Positions 8,377-15,559 of a stretch of 64,000 nt of DNA are shown here, piece after piece. The stretch is from Lapidilactobacillus bayanensis (GTDB lineage Bacteria; Bacillota; Bacilli; Lactobacillales; Lactobacillaceae), in contig NZ_RHOX01000003.1 of the NCBI RefSeq assembly GCF_003946695.1, forward strand, positions 1-64,000, in the 5' to 3' direction. Below the pieces are notes generated by a model. The model ran no database searches. It saw only the letters and a program-made list of their open reading frames with translations, and was not told the origin of the DNA. The position numbers were made by a program, and so were the translations under genes. The first letter of the stretch is position 1; every line of letters begins with the position of its first letter.

Positions 8377-8412
8377 AATGAAGAAAATTAGCAATTATTT
8401 TTGGGGTGTTAG
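8377..8412 (+). CDS. Possible 11-codon leader peptide
   Basis: The micro-ORF MKKISNYFLGC has an excellent ribosome site, AAGGGGAGG, six bases before its ATG. It follows the GGGCA-loop hairpins and precedes a perfect palindrome, GTTGGCAATTGCCAAC (8434-8449), and a long stem (8455-8464 with 8522-8531). That layout resembles a leader peptide in an attenuator, but no gene with a good start follows until enolase 350 bp away. It could equally be the broken 5' end of a small gene. No homology was recognised. Confidence 0.3.
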
Positions 8413-8433
8413 GCTACAAACCTAGCAAGAAAC

Positions 8434-8531
8434 GTTGGCAATTGCCAACTTGGAATTATGATTCACTTGTAACAATCACCTCTGCTTTCTATGTTGTTAA
8501 CTATACTCAGCAGGTGTGAAAGAATCATAAT
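8434..8531. other. Palindrome and long inverted repeat upstream of enolase
   Basis: A perfect 16-bp palindrome, GTTGGCAATTGCCAAC, lies at 8434-8449. A second inverted repeat pairs ATTATGATTC (8455-8464) with GAATCATAAT (8522-8531) around a partly paired interior. They may be operators or parts of an untranslated leader. The remaining sequence up to 8625 holds only a short palindrome, TAGCACCGTGCTA, near 8591. Confidence 0.4.
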
Positions 8532-8624
8532 GAAAAAAAGTTCGTTCTAGGTTGAAACTGTGATGAAATTGTGAATGCGTTATTTGTTAGTAGCACCGTG
8601 CTATTTTGGCAGTGACGGTTTGAT

Positions 8625-8700
8625 AAAACTATTATGCTACACTTCTTCGTACCTACGGGAAATGCGCTGGTGGAACGCTGCTTTTTTGACGTGCACAGTT
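8625..8700 (-). repeat. Fragment of the interspersed repeat, copy R3
   Basis: This short piece carries TTCTTCGTACCTACGGGAAA and GCGCTGGTGGAACGCTGC, matching the end of R4 (10121-10160) and the inverse of the R2 and R5 right ends. The rest of the element is missing. It sits directly upstream of the enolase ribosome site and may contribute to, or have displaced, the enolase promoter region. Confidence 0.65.
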
Positions 8701-8762
8701 GAGAATAGTAGACGTCTTTTTTTATCCGAACGTGACGCCGAAATTTGAAAGGGGTAATTGTA

Positions 8763-10049
8763 ATGGCAGTTTATATTGAAAAAATAAAAGCACGGGAGAT
8801 TTTTGATTCACGAGGGAACCCTACTGTTGAAGCAGATGTTATTCTTTCTGATGGTGCATTGGGACGCGCAGAGGTTCCTTCGGGTGCCTCAACTGGTGAG
8901 AACGAGGCCGTTGAATTGCGTGATGGTGGTACTCGTCTTCAAGGTAAAGGCGTTTCAAAAGCAGTCGCCAATGTCAATACAGAAATCAGTGACAAATTGC
9001 ACGGTGAAGATCCCTTTAACCAAGCACATATTGATCAATTGATGATTGACTTAGATGGGACTGCTAACAAGGGACGTTTAGGTGCTAATGCGATTCTAGG
9101 CGTCTCTATGGCCGTTGCTCGAGCTGCAGCTAATGAATCGCACCAGCCACTTTATCGTTATTTGGGTGGTACAGATTTGGAGTTGCCACAAACATTCCAT
9201 AATGTGATTAATGGCGGTGAACACGCTGATAATGGTATTGATATTCAGGAATTTATGATTACGCCAGTTGAGCGGACAAGTTTCCGTGATGGTTTTGAAA
9301 AGATTGTTAACACCTACCATACTTTGAAACAAGTTATTGACGATGCTGGCTATTCAACTGGTTTAGGTGACGAAGGTGGTTTCGCACCTGATTTGAAGTC
9401 TTCAGAAGAAGCCTTACAAATGTTACATGATGCCATTATTAAGGCTGGTTACACACCTGGTAAGGAAATTGCCATCGCTTTTGACGCTGCTTCATCATAT
9501 TTCTTCAATCGTGAAACAAAGAATTACGATTTTGAAGGTAAGACTTACACGCCTGAAGAATTAGGTGCTTATTACATTAGTCTATTAGACAAATTCCCAG
9601 AGATCATTTCAATTGAAGATCCATTTAGCGAAGATGATTGGGGCAACTTTGTTAAGTTCACTCAACAGTATGGCAAGCGCGTGCAAATCGTTGCCGATGA
9701 TCCTGTTTGCACGAATCCGGCTTTAATTCGTGATGCGGTTGAAAAAGGTATGGCCAACTCAATTTTAATTAAATTAAATCAAATTGGGACAGTCACCGAA
9801 ACACTTGAAGCAATTCGAATGGCGCGTAAGAATGGTTATACAACGATGATTTCACATCGTTCTGGTGAAACTGGCGATACTTTTGTTGCCGATTTTACAG
9901 TTGCAACGAATTCTGCACAATTGAAATCCGGCGCACCTGCTCGTTCTGAGCGTGTTGAGAAATACAATCAATTATTGCGAATCGAAGAAGAATTAGGTGC
10001 AGATGGTACTCGCTTGGCCCATTTCCCAGATAACGTTAAATTCGACTAG
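8763..10049 (+). CDS. eno: Enolase (phosphopyruvate hydratase)
   Basis: Enolase interconverts 2-phosphoglycerate and phosphoenolpyruvate in glycolysis. The 428-residue product is full length. It shows SRGNPTVEADV at the N-terminus, the SGASTGENEAVELRDG loop, the magnesium-ligand segments SIEDPF and ADDPVCTN, the catalytic-lysine segment LIKLNQIGT, and APARSERVEKYNQLLRIEEEL near the end. The start is the ATG at 8763, preceded eight bases away by AAAGGGG. It is monocistronic and not in the usual gap-pgk-tpi-eno cluster. Several normally invariant spots differ from the commonest form, for example ADDPVC where GDDLFV is usual and SGETGD where SGETED is usual. It may therefore be a second, divergent enolase gene. 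Confidence 0.95.
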   Translation: MAVYIEKIKAREIFDSRGNPTVEADVILSDGALGRAEVPSGASTGENEAVELRDGGTRLQGKGVSKAVANVNTEISDKLHGEDPFNQAHIDQLMIDLDGTANKGRLGANAILGVSMAVARAAANESHQPLYRYLGGTDLELPQTFHNVINGGEHADNGIDIQEFMITPVERTSFRDGFEKIVNTYHTLKQVIDDAGYSTGLGDEGGFAPDLKSSEEALQMLHDAIIKAGYTPGKEIAIAFDAASSYFFNRETKNYDFEGKTYTPEELGAYYISLLDKFPEIISIEDPFSEDDWGNFVKFTQQYGKRVQIVADDPVCTNPALIRDAVEKGMANSILIKLNQIGTVTETLEAIRMARKNGYTTMISHRSGETGDTFVADFTVATNSAQLKSGAPARSERVEKYNQLLRIEEELGADGTRLAHFPDNVKFD

Positions 10050-10100
10050 TAATTAAGTTGAATCGTATTATTCGCCGCTGTTTTGTTGATGTCGGTAAAT

Positions 10101-10710
10101 TAGAACTGCTGTGATTGCGGTTCTTCGTGCCTACGGAAAATACGCTGGTGGAACGCTGCGAGTTTGATTTGAGCCAAATCAAAAACCAATTTGTCTCAAA
10201 TACAAACTTTCTTGTAAATGGTAAACCATTAACAAGAATACCGCGGCTGACCGCGATTTCCCTCCGGCACTGACGAAAGAGATGATATGGTGTGATTTAA
10301 CCGCAAATTTGTGCTCCTGAAAATTAGAAGTACTTCAACCACACGTCAATTCAGCGCTTGCGCAAAGGTTGCCATCTTGCTGGCTTAGTGGCGGCGAAAG
10401 AATACCGCTCAGTAGTGACATTATTGTTGCAGACTTGGCTGTTACAATAAGGCTTGTCTTGGAGACAATTTTGCAAAAATTGGCTTCAAGCAACGCCCAC
10501 TACGTTCCAGCGCTAAGTATTCTTTCGCCGCCACGACAACGCGCCACGTTCCGTATGCAACTTTTGCGTAAGCGCGAAGAATGTCAACAAAACAGTTTTA
10601 GTTTCTACTATGTTTGGTTTGCAATGCCCACGACATTCTAGCGCTTTGCCGTAACGACAACGTACCACGCTTCATGAGCAACCTTCGCACAAGTGTGAAG
10701 AACCGCAAAA
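10101..10710 (+). repeat. Interspersed structured repeat, copy R4 (most complete)
   Basis: This copy has both ends. TAGAACTG at 10101-10108 with TTCTTCG at 10121 is inverted at the right end as CGAAGAATGTCAACAAAACAG (to about 10600). The terminal inverted repeat is therefore about 24 bp with mismatches. Internal hairpins are TTTGAGCCAAAT / ATTTGTCTCAAA near 10169-10200 and CTTGGAGACAATTTT / AAAAATTGGCTTCAAG near 10457-10488. A shortened second right end follows at 10610-10710. It encodes no plausible protein and fills the convergent gap between enolase and the spxH-like gene. Confidence 0.8.
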
Positions 10711-10712
10711 TT

Positions 10713-10754
10713 AAAACAAGTCCCGTTCAATTAATTTTGAACGGGACTTGTTTT
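10713..10754. terminator. Bidirectional terminator between eno and the spxH-like gene
   Basis: The 18-bp stem runs from 10713 to 10730 (core CAAGTCCCGTTCAA) and pairs with 10737-10754. It has a TTAATT loop, an A-run on one side and a T-run on the other. It can terminate both the plus-strand enolase transcript and the minus-strand spxH-like gene. Confidence 0.85.
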
Positions 10755-10768
10755 ATCATTAAGTTTAA

Positions 10769-11416
10769 TTATAGTAGGCGTAAATGATCATGGTTTTTTG
10801 TTAAAAGTTGTTGGAACGGTTTTTGGTTAATGATTTGTTGACAATTACCCATGCGATCTTCAACGATTTGATCAAATAAATCGCGCTCGACGCGGCCTTC
10901 GATTAAAATACCATCACCGTCAATATTGTGCCGATAATCAACTAGGACTGTTGAAGGTGTGCTGCGAACATTTAGTTCACTTGCCAATTGCCGATCAGCC
11001 TCACAAAGATCTTTTACGAGTTTGCTTTGGCGATCCTCATTGAATGTATTGTTTTCGAGTTTGGCTTCAGATGCCGCTTGATTGATGAGTTCATCTGAAT
11101 ATTTCTCATGATCTTTATTAATGTATTTTTGAAGATTGAGTAAAAACTCACGCGCTTTTTTCTTACCTTGAAACGAGGCGGCCTTATAATCTAACAATGA
11201 TTGATAGGTAATCGTGGCGATATGATTGCGGAGTTCCAAATCATGTAAGTCCAAATTCGAGCGTTTAAGATAATCAGTCACAATTTGCAAATTAGTCAGC
11301 GGTACGACGTTGATTCGCTCTTTCTGCTGATGGTTGTTAAGGCTCTGAATGATATTACGTTCTGTATCAAGACAGACACCACCAATCGGATTAACGAACA
11401 TAAAAACTTCTAACAA
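10769..11416 (-). CDS. spxH: DsbA-family ClpXP adaptor, SpxH/YjbH-like
   Basis: The 215-residue product, starting LEVFMFVNPIGGVCLDTERN after the initiator, matches the YjbH/SpxH family. These are thioredoxin-fold proteins that present the redox regulator Spx to the ClpXP protease. The single cysteine in GGVCLDTE replaces a full CxxC, and STPSTVLVDY is the cis-proline region. I chose the TTG at 11416 because GGAGG lies seven bases upstream and family members begin at this point. The longer reading up to 11485 has no ribosome site at its ATG. The position beside CYTH, relQ and nadK matches the Bacillus yjbH-yjbK-yjbM-yjbN order. A good promoter lies at 11505-11533. Confidence 0.85.
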   Translation of the reverse strand: MLEVFMFVNPIGGVCLDTERNIIQSLNNHQQKERINVVPLTNLQIVTDYLKRSNLDLHDLELRNHIATITYQSLLDYKAASFQGKKKAREFLLNLQKYINKDHEKYSDELINQAASEAKLENNTFNEDRQSKLVKDLCEADRQLASELNVRSTPSTVLVDYRHNIDGDGILIEGRVERDLFDQIVEDRMGNCQQIINQKPFQQLLTKNHDHLRLL

Positions 11417-11504
11417 AGTGTTTCCTCCAGTATAAAAAGAAAGCCAAATAATAAGTAATAAACCCGGCGAACAAAAATAACCCAATTAAATATCGATAAA
11501 AGCT

Positions 11505-11533
11505 ATTCTAGCGTGAATGATAGAACATTTCAA
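11505..11533 (-). promoter_or_regulatory. Sigma-A-type promoter of the spxH-like gene
   Basis: On the minus strand TTGAAA (11533-11528) and TAGAAT (11510-11505) are separated by exactly 17 bases, about 90 bases before the TTG start. The rest of the 333-bp gap 11417-11749 shows nothing else I can support. Confidence 0.6.
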
Positions 11534-11749
11534 TTTATCTGTCTGGAATTAGAACAAAATCCCACTTCCGTTCAATTCGCGTTGCTATAGAACAAAAGTC
11601 TCAGTGCAAATACCTTAACAGCACACACTACGCAACCAAAATTTAATCAAAGAAAATCAGCAGATTGATTAGCGAATTCGATCCAGCTTTTATTCCGCTG
11701 TGATTCATAATTTTCTGAGTTCAACGTCTTTTAGTGATACTGGACGCTA

Positions 11750-12325
11750 TTAACGATAGTTTTGCGCAGCACGTTCAACCTTATTGACGACAGGAGATTG
11801 AGGAATTTGTAGTTGCCGCAACAAATCGACAAAGAATTTTTGAGCCGCTGCTGGCGTTTTTGTCTCTAACTCAAGTTCATAATCCCGCTGACCATTAGGA
11901 TAAGTCGTGCAATCAAGCGTCAGTTCACCAACCGGCAAAGTTGCGACGCGCCTTTGCGTAATTGCGGATGCAAAAATTGTTAAGTCATTCAACTTAATTT
12001 GACGTTTAGATAAGGCTTGAGCAACGTGTCCGGTTGTCAGCAATTTCTTTTTTAAAGCAACGTCACGGGTCAATGGGTCCGTGATTTCGAATAAATTATG
12101 ATGGACGGCTGAGTTTTGTGACGCTGGAACTTTTAAAGTTTGCTCCGCACCAGCATCGAAAATTCGTAAGCGCAAGCCAGAGTGCTGCTGATATAATTGC
12201 TGATCCGCTGTGTCGAAATAATAATTTGTTTGCGTAAAAGCAGGAGCAAAGTTAAATAATTGCTGAATTTGAGCAAACTGATCAGCCGTTACTAAGTTTT
12301 TCAATTCAACTTCTAATTCCGCCAT
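11750..12325 (-). CDS. CYTH domain protein (YjbK-like)
   Basis: The 191-residue product has the CYTH signature ExExK at its N-terminus (EVELK, residues 5-9). Alternating charged strands expected of a triphosphate-tunnel fold follow, with LRLRIFD, TLKVP and YELELETK. CYTH enzymes hydrolyse triphosphate-containing substrates such as inorganic triphosphate or thiamine triphosphate. The substrate of the YjbK branch is not settled. It is a soluble cytosolic protein. The gene points away from relQ, and the two are separated by the 120-bp hairpin array. GGAGG-like sequence precedes the ATG. Confidence 0.88.
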   Translation of the reverse strand: MAELEVELKNLVTADQFAQIQQLFNFAPAFTQTNYYFDTADQQLYQQHSGLRLRIFDAGAEQTLKVPASQNSAVHHNLFEITDPLTRDVALKKKLLTTGHVAQALSKRQIKLNDLTIFASAITQRRVATLPVGELTLDCTTYPNGQRDYELELETKTPAAAQKFFVDLLRQLQIPQSPVVNKVERAAQNYR

Positions 12326-12440
12326 AACGAACCTCCAACCCGTATTCTAGCATGTTTGTGCTAATTTTAAAGAAATCTGATTTGCCGGACGAGTTAGAGG
12401 GGGTGAGGTGGGAATTTTGACCGGGTTCGTTTTGTACTTT
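12326..12440. other. CYTH-side flank of the hairpin array
   Basis: This short stretch must carry the CYTH promoter on the minus strand. I see no convincing -35/-10 pair. The hairpin array begins at 12441. Confidence 0.3.
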
Positions 12441-12960
12441 GAAACGTGCTCATGCCAACTAGGTGTCGTGTATTTAAGCGTGAATCTTGTGGCGTTGACG
12501 CGCATCAATCTTTCCGTTTAAATACAAACACCCAATTCGTTGGCTTTCACACTCTGAATTGAAACGTGCTGCGAACAACTGATGGCAAATAATTTAAGTG
12601 AAAATCTTGCTGCATTAACATGCATCAATCTTTCCACTTAAATTAATGTCATCAATCCGTTGTTCTGCGCACTCTGATCTGAAACGTGCTCAAGGCAACT
12701 GGCGGCAGTGAATTTAAGCGTGAATCTCACTGTGTTGGCACGCAATGATCTTCCCGTTTAAATTCATGCCACCAACCCGTTGCCTTTCGCACTCTAAATT
12801 GAAACGTGCTGCGAAAGTCTGACAACTCCGCGCTCTGCTTGAAACGTGCTCAAGGCAACTGATTGCTATGCTTAAAGAGAAATCCCACCTGGGTTTGCAC
12901 CCAGCTGTGCTTTCTCTTTAAGGCTACGCAATCAACCCGTTGCCTTTCGCACTCTGCTTT
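12441..12960. repeat. Tandem array of 120-bp hairpin-forming units
   Basis: GAAACGTGCT recurs at 12441, 12561, 12681, 12801 and 12841. Units 1, 2, 3 and 5 are 120 bp long; unit 4 is a 40-bp miniature. Each full unit is a long imperfect inverted repeat whose outer arms are GTGC and GCACTCT. Arms differ between units but stay complementary. Near the base, unit 1 pairs GCCAAC with GTTGGC, unit 2 ACAAC with GTTGT, and units 3 and 5 GGCAAC with GTTGCC. Higher up, TGTATTTAA pairs with TTAAATACA, TAATTTAAGTG with CACTTAAATTA, and CTTAAAGAGAAA with TTTCTCTTTAAG. No coding potential was seen. The array lies between divergent CYTH and relQ genes. Confidence 0.92.
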
Positions 12961-12982
12961 TCTCTTTAAATCTCTGTTGTGT

Positions 12983-12988
12983 TAAAAT
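12983..12988 (+). promoter_or_regulatory. Possible extended -10 element of relQ
   Basis: TGTTAAAAT, ending at 12988, resembles an extended -10 about 30 bases before the relQ start. No -35 hexamer is convincing because the upstream sequence belongs to the last hairpin unit. Confidence 0.35.
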
Positions 12989-13019
12989 AAATGGTGAATG
13001 TCAAGAATGAGGAATTGAA

Positions 13020-13757
13020 ATGGAAAAAAATTGGTCCGAATTTTTAATGCCTTATAATCAGGCAGTTGATGAGTTGAAATTGAAGTTTAGATCCGTGCGT
13101 AAACAATATCAAACGATGGGTGAACACTCACCGATTGAATTTGTTACCGGCCGGGTAAAGCCGGTTAATAGTATTATTGAGAAGATGCAACGCCGTTATA
13201 TTCGTGAAGAATTATTGGAAACAGATATGCAAGATATTGCTGGAATTCGCATTATGGTGCAATTTGTCGACGATATTTATGAGGTGGCGGACTTGATTCG
13301 GCAGCGTTCAGACATGCAAGTGTTAGAAGAGCGCGACTATGTTTCTAACAGTAAACCTAGTGGCTACCGGTCCTATCATATTGTTGTTGAATATCCGATT
13401 CAGTTACTTGATCATGAGAAAAAAGTTTTAGCAGAAATTCAAGTGCGAACTTTGTCGATGAACTTTTGGGCGACGATTGAGCATTCGTTGAATTATAAAT
13501 ACCAGGGTGAATTCCCTGAAGATATTAGCGCGCGTCTGAAGCGGACAGCCGAGGCAAGTTTCATGCTTGATCAAGAAATGTCTGAGATTAGAGAAGAAGT
13601 TCAAGAGGCCCAGCGAATTTACGCAGCGGGTCAAGTTGAGAACAAACAGCTTAACAATGACCACACACCACATATTAATGACAGTCATGCAGCTGATCAT
13701 TCGTCAACAGCACCTCACTTAAATGATGACAACCAAACAGATGGGGATAAATCATGA
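13020..13757 (+). CDS. relQ: Small alarmone synthetase (GTP pyrophosphokinase, RelQ/YjbM type)
   Basis: RelQ transfers pyrophosphate from ATP to GDP or GTP to make (p)ppGpp. The 245-residue protein has only the synthetase domain: RVKPVNSIIEKM, DIAGIRIMV, KPSGYRSYH, EIQVRTLSMNFWATIEH. It lacks the hydrolase and TGS/ACT domains of Rel, so it is a single-domain enzyme expected to act as a homotetramer. A C-terminal tail of about 40 residues rich in Asn, Asp and His (from about 205) is longer than usual and probably disordered. It overlaps nadK by four bases, so the two are translationally coupled. The hairpin array lies immediately upstream and could affect its expression. Confidence 0.93.
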   Translation: MEKNWSEFLMPYNQAVDELKLKFRSVRKQYQTMGEHSPIEFVTGRVKPVNSIIEKMQRRYIREELLETDMQDIAGIRIMVQFVDDIYEVADLIRQRSDMQVLEERDYVSNSKPSGYRSYHIVVEYPIQLLDHEKKVLAEIQVRTLSMNFWATIEHSLNYKYQGEFPEDISARLKRTAEASFMLDQEMSEIREEVQEAQRIYAAGQVENKQLNNDHTPHINDSHAADHSSTAPHLNDDNQTDGDKS

Positions 13758-14581
13758 AAATTGCGATTATTGGTAATCCGGGCGCAAAGTCGCGCAGCGT
13801 CACTGCTGAGTTAACGAAAAAACTAATAGCATCAGGACACGAGCTTGTTCAAACGTCGCCAGAATTAGTGATTAGTGTTGGCGGTGATGGGACCTTACTC
13901 AATAGTTTTCACCGTTATTCGCATATTTTAGACCAGGTACGATTTGTCGGAATTCATACTGGGCACTTAGGTTTTTATACGGATTGGCGCGATTACGAGG
14001 TCGATCAATTAGTTGAGTGTATTAATAATGATAGTGGTCAAAGTGTCAGCTATCCGCTGCTAGACGTTCATGTTAAGTATGCTAATCAGCCTGATAGTAG
14101 TCACTTTTTATCTCTGAATGAATCGACGTTACGTCGTAATGCGCTAACAATTAAAACGGATATATATATTCGTGATTCGTTTTTTGAAAGTTTTCGCGGC
14201 GATGGTATTTGTGTAGCCACACCGACCGGCTCAACTGGGTATAGTAAGTCATTAGGCGGCGCCGTTTTGCATCCGCGGCTCGAGGCCATTCAAATGACTG
14301 AGATTGCTTCAATCAATAATCGCGTTTTTAGAACCTTATCTTCACCGATTGTTTTAGCACCAGATGAGTGGATCACTGTCAAAACACAGAATGCGGCAGA
14401 TTATACGTTAACAGTTGATCAACTAAGTAGTCATAATCGCGCCATTACTGAAATTCGTTACCAGATTGCCCGTGAGCGAATTCGCTTTGCTAAGTATCGT
14501 CACATGCATTTCTGGTCGCGTGTCGAAGATTCCTTCATTGGTAGTTTACGGCAACAGGACGAAGCACAACATGATCATTAA
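13754..14581 (+). CDS. nadK: NAD kinase
   Basis: This enzyme phosphorylates NAD to NADP, the cell's only route to NADP(H). The 275-residue protein carries the diacylglycerol-kinase-like GGDGTLLNSFHRY motif near residue 40, the NE motif in LNEST, and the glycine-rich TPTGSTGYSKSLGGA loop near residue 157. Length and motifs match the Gram-positive PpnK/NadK family. Its ATG overlaps the relQ stop by four bases and its 3' end overlaps the following pseudouridine synthase by eleven, so the three form a tightly coupled operon. The same order is found in Bacillus (yjbM-yjbN-yjbO). Confidence 0.95.
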   Translation: MKIAIIGNPGAKSRSVTAELTKKLIASGHELVQTSPELVISVGGDGTLLNSFHRYSHILDQVRFVGIHTGHLGFYTDWRDYEVDQLVECINNDSGQSVSYPLLDVHVKYANQPDSSHFLSLNESTLRRNALTIKTDIYIRDSFFESFRGDGICVATPTGSTGYSKSLGGAVLHPRLEAIQMTEIASINNRVFRTLSSPIVLAPDEWITVKTQNAADYTLTVDQLSSHNRAITEIRYQIARERIRFAKYRHMHFWSRVEDSFIGSLRQQDEAQHDH

Positions 14582-15506
14582 GTGGCAATTTTTCGCAACT
14601 GATTTTCCAGAAACACGTCAAATGTCGCTGCAAGGTTTTCTAAAAAAACATGGCTTGTCGAAAACTCAAATTGCACGTTTAAAATTTTCTGGTGGGCAAG
14701 TTTTTGTTGGTCACCGCCGTCGCTATACTGATTATCCTTTACATGATGGCGACGTTGTTCGTGTGATTTTAGCACCGGAAAAAGTTGCGGCAACGATCAG
14801 CATTAGTTATTTACCGATCGAAGTGGTTTATGAAGACGATCTGTTTTTAGTTGTCAATAAACCGCCGCATTTGCCGTCGATCCCATCGCATAGCCATCCG
14901 ACCGATACACTATCCAATCGGGTTAAAGGTTATTTAGAAGTGCACCAGGCTGAAAGTTTAGCAATTCATATTGTGACTCGTTTGGACATGGACACTTCTG
15001 GTTTAGTCATTTTTGCCAAGAACGCTTTTGCACACGCCTTACTTGATGAACAGAACGTTCAGCATTTGTTGAAAAAAACTTACTTGGCCTTAGCAACAGG
15101 GCAGATTCAACCGGCTGCAGGTTTAATTGACTTACCAATTAGGCGTCGGGAAACACATGGTATGGCGCGAATGGTGGCAGCAGATGGCAAACCTTCGCAG
15201 ACGAAGTATCAAGTTGTCGAACAGTATTCCAGCGGCGCGCTAGTTAAGTTAAGTTTGTTGACTGGTCGAACCCATCAAATTCGCGTTCATTTGACTGCGC
15301 TAGGACATCCGTTATTTGGCGATGCTTTATATGGCGGTCCGGTTGATGCGATTGCGCAACGACAAGCGTTACATTGTGCGCAAGTCGAATTTATTCAGCC
15401 ATTGACGCGCCGACCAATTAAATTAACAGCGCCATTACCCGCCGATTTTGTGGCAATTCAACATGAATTAACAGCATCAGCAAGTCGCTCTTGTGATCAA
15501 ACGTAG
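14571..15506 (+). CDS. RluA-family RNA pseudouridine synthase
   Basis: This enzyme isomerises specific uridines in RNA to pseudouridine. The 311-residue protein has an S4-like N-terminal region (about 15-75) and the RluA catalytic core. The catalytic motif HIVTRLDMDTSGLVIFAK carries the Asp nucleophile, and LLTGRTHQIRVHL is the second signature. It is YjbO/RluD-like by position, but the exact rRNA or tRNA target cannot be read. I chose the ATG at 14571, which overlaps the nadK end. The frame stays open upstream to 14466, but that part lies inside nadK and has no ribosome site. Confidence 0.92.
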   Translation: MIIKWQFFATDFPETRQMSLQGFLKKHGLSKTQIARLKFSGGQVFVGHRRRYTDYPLHDGDVVRVILAPEKVAATISISYLPIEVVYEDDLFLVVNKPPHLPSIPSHSHPTDTLSNRVKGYLEVHQAESLAIHIVTRLDMDTSGLVIFAKNAFAHALLDEQNVQHLLKKTYLALATGQIQPAAGLIDLPIRRRETHGMARMVAADGKPSQTKYQVVEQYSSGALVKLSLLTGRTHQIRVHLTALGHPLFGDALYGGPVDAIAQRQALHCAQVEFIQPLTRRPIKLTAPLPADFVAIQHELTASASRSCDQT

Positions 15507-15559
15507 CCGTTATACTGAGTTAATAGGTATTTGGCTAATTTTTTAAAAGAGGTGATTCC

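Noticed and set aside
8406-8519. Small gene in the frame reading PSKKRWQLPTWNYDS
   Set aside because: There is no ribosome site or ATG, and about 40 open codons are not unlikely by chance. It is kept only as part of a possible frameshift idea.
10369-10641. 90-codon open frame
   Set aside because: It lies within repeat R4 and shares its sequence with the non-coding parts of R1.
12441-12960. CRISPR array
   Set aside because: The period is regular, but the whole unit is repeated and self-complementary. There are no short constant repeats with unique spacers and no cas genes.
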